DNA of 24,289 nucleotides from positions 1 to 24,289 of the forward strand of contig JAENXO010000003.1 of NCBI GenBank assembly GCA_016649455.1. The letters run 5' to 3'. Below the pieces are notes generated by a model. It ran no database searches. It worked only from the letters and a program-made list of their open reading frames with translations, and was not told where the DNA came from. Positions 17,817 to 24,193 of this stretch are shown one piece after another; positions within the stretch are counted from its first letter, which is position 1, and each line of letters begins with the position of its first letter. The stretch is from Gemmatimonadota bacterium (lineage in GTDB: Bacteria; Gemmatimonadota; Gemmatimonadetes; Palauibacterales; Palauibacteraceae). A program made the position numbers and the translations under genes.

Positions 17817-18059
17817 ATGAGCCGACTTCAGCGTGCCTTTTCTGGCTGGCTGTTCCGGGCAGGGCTTCTTCTCTTCGTCTTTGGAAGCGGGCCGCTCCTT
17901 GTCATCATCGCCGCAAGCAAGATTCGACTCACAAGCGATCCTAACCCAAATCCAGTCGCATTCGGCATGCTTGCCATGCTTACTTTCTGGCCGAGTCTAG
18001 CTATGGTGGCGATTAGTTTGTGGAAGGTAGCGAGATCCGACAATTCAGATGCGGTCTAA
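17817..18059 (+). CDS. Small cassette-encoded membrane protein, 80 aa, unknown function
   Basis: The 80-residue product has two predicted membrane helices: about 12-33 (LFRAGLLLFVFGSGPLLVII) and about 47-68 (AFGMLAMLTFWPSLAMVAIS), joined by a polar loop rich in Asn and Pro, with a positively charged start suggesting a cytoplasmic N-terminus. I recognise no family. AGAGGA a few bases upstream supports ATG 17817. The stop codon TAA lies inside the left core of the next attC, a tight fit typical of integron cassettes. It is the only gene of a 348-bp cassette. Confidence 0.75.
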   Translation: MSRLQRAFSGWLFRAGLLLFVFGSGPLLVIIAASKIRLTSDPNPNPVAFGMLAMLTFWPSLAMVAISLWKVARSDNSDAV

Positions 18060-18145
18060 CAAGCGTTAGCAGCTGACGGGACATACATCTTGGGACAAGT
18101 GCTGTAGCAGTAGTGGCGCGCAACTGAAACACAAATCCGTCAGGT
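18054..18145 (+). repeat. attC site 3 (92 bp), crossover triplet altered
   Basis: The left core GTCTAAC (18054-18060) is good, but the right core reads GTCAGGT (18139-18145) where GTTRRRY is expected, so the second T of the crossover triplet is C. The body is very similar to the site at 21375-21465, including CAAGCGTTAGCAGCTGACG and CTGAAACACAAATCCGT. Confidence 0.85.
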
Positions 18146-18215
18146 GGACGCGATGGATCACCGTCCCAGCCAGTGTTACTGTGTTACTCATGACGAAAGG
18201 AGCGCCCTGACCAGT

Positions 18216-20282
18216 ATGGCTGCATCTCACCACCACGGCCCCGAGACCGAGCCGCGCGCTGACCACGGGACGCACGGGGAACGGGGTGAGGGTTCGGAGC
18301 ACCACAAAGGCCACGATCAGCACGTTGGCCATAGCCCGGAGATGTTCCGGGACAAGTTCTGGCTCTCCCTCGCCCTCACTCTTCCGGTGGTGTTCTGGTC
18401 GGCACATATCGAGGAACTTCTGGGGTACCGGGCACCTGAATTCGCCGGTTCGTCCTGGATCCCTCCCGTTCTCGCGACTGTCATTTTCCTCTACGGTGGC
18501 CTGGTATTCCTGCAGGGGGCGTGGAGGGAACTGAGGGCGCGGCTACCAGGGATGATGACGCTGATCTCCCTGGCCATCTCCGTGGCCTTTGTCTTCTCGT
18601 GGGTGGTGCAGCTTGGGTTTGTTGAAGCGGATGCGCTCTGGTGGGAGCTGGCTACGCTGGTGACCGTCATGCTGCTGGGGCATTGGATCGAGATGCGCTC
18701 GATCACGCAGGCCCGAGGTGCCCTCCAGGAGCTATCGAAGCTGCTACCGGACACTGCGACTCGCGTCACCGATCAGGGCGAAGAGATCGTACCCGTCACC
18801 GAGCTGCAGGAGGGCGAAATCGTGCTCGTCCGCCCAGGCGAACGCGTCCCGGCGGATGGGATCGTACGCAGGGGGGAAAGCGCCCTCGACGAGGCGATGC
18901 TCACGGGGGAATCCCAACCGGTGAAGAAGAAGGAGGGCGACGAAGTCATCGCCGCGACCATCAACGGCGAGGGCTCGCTCCGCGTGGAGATCACGGGCAC
19001 CGGTGACAAGACCAAGTTGTCGGGTATCATGCGACTCGTGGCGGACGCGCAGAAGTCCAAGTCGAGAGCGCAGCATCTGGCCGACCGTGCGGCGCAGAGC
19101 CTGACAGGAGTGGCCATTCTGTCTGGCGTCCTCACGTTCATCGTCTGGCAGTTTCTGGGCGCGAACATCGACTTCTCCATCGTTCGGGTCGTGACCGTGC
19201 TGGTAATCGCCTGTCCGCACGCACTCGGGCTGGCCGTGCCTTTGGTGGTCGCCATCTCGACGACGTTGGGCGCGAGAAACGGTCTCCTTGTGCGCGATCG
19301 GCGGGGGCTGGAGGAAGCCCGAAACCTGAACACTGTGATCTTCGACAAGACGGGAACGCTCACCCTGGGCGAGTTCCGTGTGGTGGAGATGACAGTTGCA
19401 GACGGTTTGTCCGAAGACGAGGCGCTTCGCATCGCGGCAGGGGTGGAGTCGGAGTCCGAACATCCCCTTGCACGGGGAATCGTGAAGACGGCCGAGGACC
19501 GGAAGCTCGACGTGCCTGCCGCGGATGGGTTCCGTGCGCTCACCGGAAAGGGTATCTCCGCTTCGATCGGCAGCGCGGAGTATCACATCGGCGGACCGGC
19601 GCTGCTGAAAGACGAGGACGCGCAGATACCGGACGGGCTTCGGACGGCAGCCGAGGCAGCCGCCAACCGGGGGCAGGCCGCCATCTACTTGCTTCGGGAC
19701 GGCAAGGCAATGGCGGTCTTCGCGGTCGCCGATGCCATCCGAGAAGAAAGTCGCGAGGCGATCCGCGCCCTGCACGAGCGCGGTATCGAGGTCGCGATGC
19801 TCACCGGCGACGCACAGGCGGTGGCGGATTCAGTCGCCAGGGAGTTGGGCATTGACACCGTGTTCGCCCAGATTCTCCCGGAGGATAAAGCTTCGAAGGT
19901 GCAGGAGTTGCAAGCACAGGGAAAGAAGGTGGCGATGGTGGGCGATGGAGTAAACGATGCCCCAGCTTTGGCCACCGCCGATGTCGGGATTGCGATCGGA
20001 GCGGGAACGGATGTCGCAGTGGAAGCCGGAGACATCGTGCTCATGCGGTCCGACCCGCGCGACATCCCCAAGATCGTGGCGCTTTCCCGCGCCACCTACC
20101 GGAAGATGCTCCAGAATCTGTGGTGGGCTGCCGGCTACAACATCGTCGCGATACCGCTTGCCGCAGGGGTGCTCGCGGCATGGGGCATTCTCCTTACGCC
20201 GGCTGTGGGTGCGGTTCTGATGTCGGCGAGCACGGTCGTGGTGGCGATCAACGCCCAACTTCTGAAGCGGGCCGAACTGTGA
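18216..20282 (+). CDS. copB: CopB-type P1B copper/silver-exporting ATPase
   Basis: A P1B-type ATPase that should pump copper (Cu+ or Cu2+, possibly Ag+) out of the cytoplasm. From ATG 18216 it has 688 aa. A His-rich N-terminus (ASHHHG, EHHKGHDQHVGH) replaces the CXXC domains of CopA. Then come about eight membrane helices, the actuator TGES (230-233), the ion-site motif CPH (Cys333-Pro-His335) that marks the CopB/P1B-3 group, phosphorylation motif DKTGTLT (Asp377), the nucleotide-domain HP (EHPLARG) and GDGVNDAP (576-583). Alternative starts at 18153 (ATG) and 18144 (GTG) would overlap the attC; AAAGGAG (18197-18202) favours 18216 although it is 13 nt away. Sole gene of a 2.2-kb cassette. No copper regulator is nearby. 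Confidence 0.94.
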   Translation: MAASHHHGPETEPRADHGTHGERGEGSEHHKGHDQHVGHSPEMFRDKFWLSLALTLPVVFWSAHIEELLGYRAPEFAGSSWIPPVLATVIFLYGGLVFLQGAWRELRARLPGMMTLISLAISVAFVFSWVVQLGFVEADALWWELATLVTVMLLGHWIEMRSITQARGALQELSKLLPDTATRVTDQGEEIVPVTELQEGEIVLVRPGERVPADGIVRRGESALDEAMLTGESQPVKKKEGDEVIAATINGEGSLRVEITGTGDKTKLSGIMRLVADAQKSKSRAQHLADRAAQSLTGVAILSGVLTFIVWQFLGANIDFSIVRVVTVLVIACPHALGLAVPLVVAISTTLGARNGLLVRDRRGLEEARNLNTVIFDKTGTLTLGEFRVVEMTVADGLSEDEALRIAAGVESESEHPLARGIVKTAEDRKLDVPAADGFRALTGKGISASIGSAEYHIGGPALLKDEDAQIPDGLRTAAEAAANRGQAAIYLLRDGKAMAVFAVADAIREESREAIRALHERGIEVAMLTGDAQAVADSVARELGIDTVFAQILPEDKASKVQELQAQGKKVAMVGDGVNDAPALATADVGIAIGAGTDVAVEAGDIVLMRSDPRDIPKIVALSRATYRKMLQNLWWAAGYNIVAIPLAAGVLAAWGILLTPAVGAVLMSASTVVVAINAQLLKRAEL

Positions 20283-20297
20283 CGATCTCCGCACGCC

Positions 20298-20358
20298 GCC
20301 CAACAAGCCGGTGCAGCGGACGGCCTTCGACCGCCGCTGACCGGCCGAGACGTTAGGC
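20298..20358 (+). repeat. attC site 4 (61 bp)
   Basis: The left core GCCCAAC (20298-20304) and right core GTTAGGC (20352-20358) pair except at one base. GCCGGTGCAGCGG pairs with CCGCTGACCGGC with one extrahelical G. The loop is short, giving the minimal attC size. It ends the copper ATPase cassette. Confidence 0.92.
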
Positions 20359-20461
20359 TGCTACATGGACTCCTCCCGCACCAAACAGCCACACACCTGC
20401 TGACCCACTTGGCCAATGGTCGAGCCGAGGGTCGCTAGATTGTTCCGGAAAGGGGTCGGCG

Positions 20462-21280
20462 ATGCCGGAGAAGAGATCGGCGCTCGACAAAGAGGAGCGC
20501 GCACAGGCCGAGCAGATGACGAGCGTCAAGACCTCCGTCATCTTTGAAGCAATCCGCGCTGAGGGCGACCATGAGCTGTCCCGCTCGTTTGGCGCGCTCT
20601 GGTGGTCAGGCGTCACCGCCGGGGTCGCCATCAGCTTGTCCGTAGTCTCCATGGGCTTTCTCCAGACAGTTCTGCCCGACGCGCCCTGGACCCCTGCCGT
20701 TGTCAGCCTCGGGTATCCAGTCGGATTTCTCATCGTTATCCTCGGCCGGATGCAATTATTCACGGAAAACACAGTTACACCAATTCTCTCACTGTTCCAC
20801 CGGCCAACTCGCAAGAACTTCTTGCGGACAGTGCGCATCTGGGGGATCGTCTTTGGTGCGAACATGACGGGCTGCTTGCTGGCCGCCGCCTTGCTTGTCT
20901 TTGGGCATATCGTCCCCGCGCCGCATTTGGAGAGCATCCTGACGATCTCGCGGCACTATGGGAGCGCCACCGCTGCCCAACATTTGACCTGGGGCATTCC
21001 GGCCGGATTTCTGATCGCCTCCATCGTGTGGATCTTGCCGCGGATGGACACCGGTGGAGAGGTTCTAGTGATCCTAATCTTGACCTACATGATCGGGCTC
21101 GGTGGCCTGTCCCACGTAGTAGCAGGTTCCACCGAACTGTTCGTGTTGGTCTTACACGGCGACCTCGGTCCGTTCGCTGCCGTGGGTAAAGCAATCCTGC
21201 CGGCCTTTCTCGGCAATGCCCTGGGAGGTACTGGGATGTTTGCCGTCCTTACCTATGCGCAGGTGCGAGAAGAGGTCTGA
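20462..21280 (+). CDS. Formate/nitrite transporter family protein (YfdC-like)
   Basis: A 272-aa membrane protein of the FNT family (FocA/NirC/YfdC fold), pentameric channels or transporters for small monovalent anions such as formate, nitrite or hydrosulfide. After a charged, soluble N-terminus of about 45 residues there are six hydrophobic segments. The family-like run GRMQLFTENTVTPIL (near 95-109) corresponds to the loop after the second helix, and GLGGLSHVVAGSTE (near 218-231) to the matching repeat in the second half. The long N-terminus and the ENTVTP form point to the YfdC subgroup; the ion carried cannot be told. ATG 20462 has AAAGGGG about 7 nt upstream. It occupies cassette 20353-21459. 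Confidence 0.88.
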   Translation: MPEKRSALDKEERAQAEQMTSVKTSVIFEAIRAEGDHELSRSFGALWWSGVTAGVAISLSVVSMGFLQTVLPDAPWTPAVVSLGYPVGFLIVILGRMQLFTENTVTPILSLFHRPTRKNFLRTVRIWGIVFGANMTGCLLAAALLVFGHIVPAPHLESILTISRHYGSATAAQHLTWGIPAGFLIASIVWILPRMDTGGEVLVILILTYMIGLGGLSHVVAGSTELFVLVLHGDLGPFAAVGKAILPAFLGNALGGTGMFAVLTYAQVREEV

Positions 21281-21374
21281 ACCACGCCGGACCACTTGGG
21301 CCTGCCACGCACGCTCCGAAAGGCGGCACTTTGCTGAAAGGGGGCCGAATATCCCGATGTTACTCGGTTACGCA

Positions 21375-21465
21375 GCCTAACAAGCGTTAGCAGCTGACGC
21401 GGCATACATTTGGCACTGGAGCTGCAGCTACCGTGGCGCGCAGCTGAAACACAAATCCGTTAGTT
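21375..21465 (+). repeat. attC site 5 (91 bp)
   Basis: Left core GCCTAAC (21375-21381) and right core GTTAGTT (21459-21465), with an intact GTT crossover triplet but a last base T where the consensus allows C or T. Its body closely matches site 3 at 18054, and the two flank the CopB and FNT cassettes. Confidence 0.9.
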
Positions 21466-21482
21466 CTACGGGGAGGAGAAGA

Positions 21483-21806
21483 CTACTTGGCCGGGACTCT
21501 GCGCGAGGGTTTGCGACGAGGTCTTACGACGTCGAGGACGGCATCGGGATGTAGCGCCGCGACGCGCAGCAGCACACGCGCCGGTCCTCGGGGAGTTCGC
21601 CGGCCCTGCTCCCAGTTCTGGAGCGTGCGTACGCTGATTCCGAGCAGCGAAGCGAATTTCTCCTGCGACAGGCCGTACGCCTCCCGGATCGCGGCTACGT
21701 CCTGCTCCGGAAGCTCGAAGCTTCGCGCTGCCGCCTCCGACTTGCTCAGGATTCGGCCGCCCTGGCGAACGCTTGTCTCAAGCTCGGCGAACAGGTCCTT
21801 CTTCAC
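21483..21806 (-). CDS. NadS-type helix-turn-helix antitoxin
   Basis: A 107-aa antitoxin on the minus strand, downstream of its toxin. The start MKKDLFAELETSVRQGGRIL (GTG at 21806) and the XRE-type helix-turn-helix YGLSQEKFASLLGISVRTLQ (about 44-63) followed by NWEQGRRTPRGPARVLL match the NadS/HigA-like partners of RelE-type toxins. It should neutralise the toxin and repress the pair's promoter through the palindrome at 22130-22144. The start overlaps the toxin stop by 4 bp (GTGA). The longer frame reaching 22175 is an out-of-frame read of the toxin gene. Confidence 0.92.
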   Translation of the reverse strand: MKKDLFAELETSVRQGGRILSKSEAAARSFELPEQDVAAIREAYGLSQEKFASLLGISVRTLQNWEQGRRTPRGPARVLLRVAALHPDAVLDVVRPRRKPSRRVPAK

Positions 21807-22120
21807 TGGTATTCCTCCTCGACGATCTGGCGCAGGACCGCCTTCTGCTCCGGGCTCAGATCGCTCCGCTCGCTCTTGGCGAAGACCATGAGCATGAGGA
21901 TCGTCTCGTGAGCGCCGGCCCAATAGTAGATCACGCGTACGCCGCCGCGCTTGCCCCCGCCAAGGGTTCGCCAGCGGATCTTTCGCAGGCCGCCCGTTCC
22001 GGGGATCAGGTTCCCGGCCTTCGGATCGGCCGCGAGGCGCAGTTGCAGAAGCCGGTAGTTTTCCGGGTCCAGAAGCTGCTGCACCCGTCGGGAGAAGACC
22101 ACCGTCTCCTGAATCAGCAC
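21803..22120 (-). CDS. RelE/HigB-type toxin of a type II toxin-antitoxin pair
   Basis: A 105-aa toxin of the RelE/ParE superfamily, whose members mostly cut mRNA on the ribosome. It starts MLIQETVVFSRRVQQLLDPE and carries the family run PKAGNLIPGTGGLRKIRW (about 53-70), then GKRGGVRVIYYW (about 76-87) with conserved Arg, and LMVFAKSERSDLS. The GTG start at 22120 aligns with relatives that begin M-x-x-x-ET-x-F; a second GTG at residue 7 has a GGAG just upstream and is possible. The pair is transcribed against the array's direction from its own promoter. Cassette 21460-22249 contains only this pair. Confidence 0.93.
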   Translation of the reverse strand: MLIQETVVFSRRVQQLLDPENYRLLQLRLAADPKAGNLIPGTGGLRKIRWRTLGGGKRGGVRVIYYWAGAHETILMLMVFAKSERSDLSPEQKAVLRQIVEEEYQ

Positions 22121-22125
22121 CTGAT

Positions 22126-22154
22126 ATTATACGCCATTGGCGTACCTGCGACAA
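22126..22154 (-). promoter_or_regulatory. Promoter with palindromic operator of the reverse-strand toxin-antitoxin pair
   Basis: On the minus strand, TTGTCG (22154-22149) and a perfect TATAAT (22131-22126) are 17 bp apart. A 15-bp palindrome, TACGCCA-T-TGGCGTA (22130-22144), fills most of the spacer and touches the -10 box. The -10 ends only 5 bp before the toxin GTG, so transcription should start at or next to the start codon (leaderless mRNA). Binding of the antitoxin to the palindrome is inferred. Confidence 0.8.
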
Positions 22155-22166
22155 TGAGTGTCCGAG

Positions 22167-22255
22167 ACCTAACACGCGCCTGGAGCTGACGCGATGGGTT
22201 CAACGTGCAGACAACAGACGACCCGGGCGCGCAGCTCAAGCGCCGACCGTTGGGC
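22167..22255 (+). repeat. attC site 6 (89 bp)
   Basis: Left core ACCTAAC (22167-22173), right core GTTGGGC (22249-22255). Inner arms ACGCGCCTGGAGCTGACGCG and GCGCGCAGCTCAAGCGCCGA are close to those of site 1, showing family-level similarity between sites in the array. Confidence 0.92.
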
Positions 22256-22329
22256 CGCCAAATTCGAGAGGCAAAATGTGGTTGCCGGGAAGCACGGCGA
22301 ACCCAAGTAACGAAGCCTGGAGATGATCT

Positions 22330-23700
22330 ATGACCAAAGACATCCTCAATGTTGTTTTCGTGGGGGGCTACTGCTTCGCCGCGGTAGTGTCTTGTTCAGC
22401 GCAGACGCCTTCGGAAACGTCGTCGCAATCAGGACACAACGCTCTGCTTAATTGGGCCAGGGAACAGGCTGTCGTGCTAAACACGATAGAGCCGGGCAGT
22501 GATGAGTCGGATCTACAAGCATTCAAACAACTGGTTGGTGATGCGAGGATCGTCTTTCTGGGGGATAGTCGTCACGATGCTCGGGAACAGTGGATGCTCA
22601 AGCATCGCCTCATAGAGTACTTGGTCAATAATATGGGGTTCACCGTTTTGGCGATGGAAGAGAGCCTCCCGTGCACGTCTCCCCTGAACGCCTTTCTGCT
22701 CGGAGAGCGAGACGACTTGGACCAAGTGCTCAGCGAGATGGGATCTTGGTACATTTGGGACACCGTTGAACTGCAGGCCTTAATGATTTCTCTTCGCGCT
22801 CACAACGAGAAAGCAACCTCGGGCCCTGGGGTGCGCGTATATGGCTTCGACAGTTCAGATGGAGCACGACAAGGCGTAGAATTCTCTCTCGCTTTCCTCG
22901 CCAAAGCAGATCCAGAAACTGCTGAACGGTTGAGGAGCGCAATCGACCTCGCACCGTTTCGTGTAGATTTCTGGCCTCAGACTATGCAGAAGTACGGGGA
23001 TCTGGCCGCGGGGGCAGTTGACTCTCTCGGGGTCGGACTGACGTCCTTGGTTGGGGCTCTTATTGAACGGAGGGACGGCCTGGTCGCACAGGGCGGAGAG
23101 GCCGAGTACGAGTGGGCTCTGCGACATGCCATTGTTGCCAGGCAAGCTCACCACATGATGCTCTCCCTGATCCATGATTCTTTCGAGGACGCGGCAACTA
23201 CGCGCGAGGTCGCCATGGCAGACAACCTCTCCTGGTTGCTGCGCGTTGCTGCACCGGGTGAGAGAATCATCGTCTGGGCTCACAATTTCCATGTTGCTCG
23301 GGCGGCACAGCATCTAGAGATTCCGGGCCGTCCTCCTGCGACGATGGACCCATTAGGTCACCTTCTCGACAAGGAATTTGGTGGTTCGATGATCTCCATC
23401 GGCTTCTCATTCGACCGGGGTGTGGATTCTACGGGACTAATGTCAGCTCCCGAGGGTTGGGTCGACAACTTGATGGCGGCCGTAGGGCCCGATGCTTTCC
23501 TGCTCGACCTTCGCACGGCTCCGCCTGGTAGTGCGGCACGTGCGTGGCTGGAAGCGGAACAAACGATGCGCGGAGAGGGGGGCATGGCTACCCTCGCACC
23601 TGCAAAAGCTTTTGATGCCATAGCGTTCATACGTGGAGTTGGCCAGGTTACCAGGACGGCGCGAGCAGGAGCACGTCGAGCGGCACTCGACGGACAGTAG
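22330..23700 (+). CDS. Erythromycin esterase-like lipoprotein
   Basis: A 456-aa protein of the erythromycin esterase/succinoglycan-related fold. It has a lipoprotein-type signal (hydrophobic NVVFVGGYCFAAVV and Cys22 in VVSC). The esterase motif usually read as GE-x-THG is here GDSRHDARE (78-86): catalytic His82 is kept but Glu is replaced by Asp79. Other family marks are EES after VLAM (110-112), the R-x-x-x-MADN run (292-299) and WAHNFHVAR (316-324), whose two His are conserved in EreA/EreB. True macrolide esterases hydrolyse the lactone; with the changed motif and export signal I would not call this resistance. ATG 22330 has GGAG 8 nt upstream. Fills cassette 22250-23775. Confidence 0.85.
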   Translation: MTKDILNVVFVGGYCFAAVVSCSAQTPSETSSQSGHNALLNWAREQAVVLNTIEPGSDESDLQAFKQLVGDARIVFLGDSRHDAREQWMLKHRLIEYLVNNMGFTVLAMEESLPCTSPLNAFLLGERDDLDQVLSEMGSWYIWDTVELQALMISLRAHNEKATSGPGVRVYGFDSSDGARQGVEFSLAFLAKADPETAERLRSAIDLAPFRVDFWPQTMQKYGDLAAGAVDSLGVGLTSLVGALIERRDGLVAQGGEAEYEWALRHAIVARQAHHMMLSLIHDSFEDAATTREVAMADNLSWLLRVAAPGERIIVWAHNFHVARAAQHLEIPGRPPATMDPLGHLLDKEFGGSMISIGFSFDRGVDSTGLMSAPEGWVDNLMAAVGPDAFLLDLRTAPPGSAARAWLEAEQTMRGEGGMATLAPAKAFDAIAFIRGVGQVTRTARAGARRAALDGQ

Positions 23701-23715
23701 GCTTAAACATCTGCC

Positions 23716-23781
23716 ACCCAACAAGCGCTTGCACCTGACAATCGCGTCTGTCACGCTCGCAGGTGAAGCAGGGCGCTAGGC
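23716..23781 (+). repeat. attC site 7 (66 bp), crossover triplet altered
   Basis: Left core ACCCAAC (23716-23722). Right core reads GCTAGGC (23775-23781) in place of GTTRRRY, so the first T of the crossover triplet is C. GCTTGCACCTG pairs with CAGGTGAAGC around an extrahelical G, so the fold itself is kept. Confidence 0.82.
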
Positions 23782-23824
23782 AGCGCCGCCCAGCGTCATT
23801 CCAGCCGCGCGAGACGAGGCATTG

Positions 23825-23862
23825 ACGGTGCGTTCGGGCAGCTGAGAGCTGGAACGCACCGT
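23825..23862. other. Strong hairpin in the leader of the last cassette
   Basis: ACGGTGCGTTC (23825-23835) and GAACGCACCGT (23852-23862) are perfect complements, and inside them CAGCT (23839-23843) pairs with AGCTG (23847-23851) around GAG, leaving a GGG bulge. It lies 75 bp before the 66-aa gene. It could stop read-through transcription or control translation; it lacks a T-run. Confidence 0.6.
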
Positions 23863-23936
23863 GAGTCGGCCACAGAGACCGATGCAAATTATCATGCCGG
23901 AACGGATGAGAAACGACCGAGGGTGAGGAGTCGCAG

Positions 23937-24137
23937 ATGGTCAATCTCAAGTGGGGCGCGATATGTCTCGTGACAGGCGCAGCATTGTTCATGTTATCAG
24001 ATACCATTTTCGGGGAATCTGCCGCCGCGTCCTATTCAGCTTTTCTGGGTCTTATCCTTTCCCTGGTAGGGCTTATTCTTGCTGTGGCGGGCGCCATTCA
24101 AGCACTTGTCGCGAGAATCAGACGCGCGCGGAAGTGA
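23937..24137 (+). CDS. Small cassette-encoded membrane protein, 66 aa, unknown function
   Basis: The 66-aa product starts MVNLKWGAICLVTGAALFML, then has a second hydrophobic segment SAFLGLILSLVGLILAVAGA (about 34-53) and ends in a basic tail (RIRRARK). Two membrane helices with a cytoplasmic C-terminus are likely. I do not recognise a family; small membrane proteins with no known relatives are common in chromosomal integrons. GAGGAG about 8 nt upstream supports ATG 23937. Sole gene of cassette 23776-24286, with an unusually long 160-bp leader. Confidence 0.75.
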   Translation: MVNLKWGAICLVTGAALFMLSDTIFGESAAASYSAFLGLILSLVGLILAVAGAIQALVARIRRARK

Positions 24138-24193
24138 ATCTGGCGGTCTAGTCGACTGCGATGAAAGTGGAATACCACGGTTCGTCAACCTCT

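Noticed and set aside
20359..20461. Promoter for the FNT transporter (TTGGCC and TAGATT)
   Set aside because: The spacing is about 21 bp, too long for a credible sigma70 promoter.
22330..23700. Macrolide resistance gene ereA/ereB
   Set aside because: Only distant family motifs match, the active-site motif is altered and a lipoprotein signal is present; resistance cannot be claimed.
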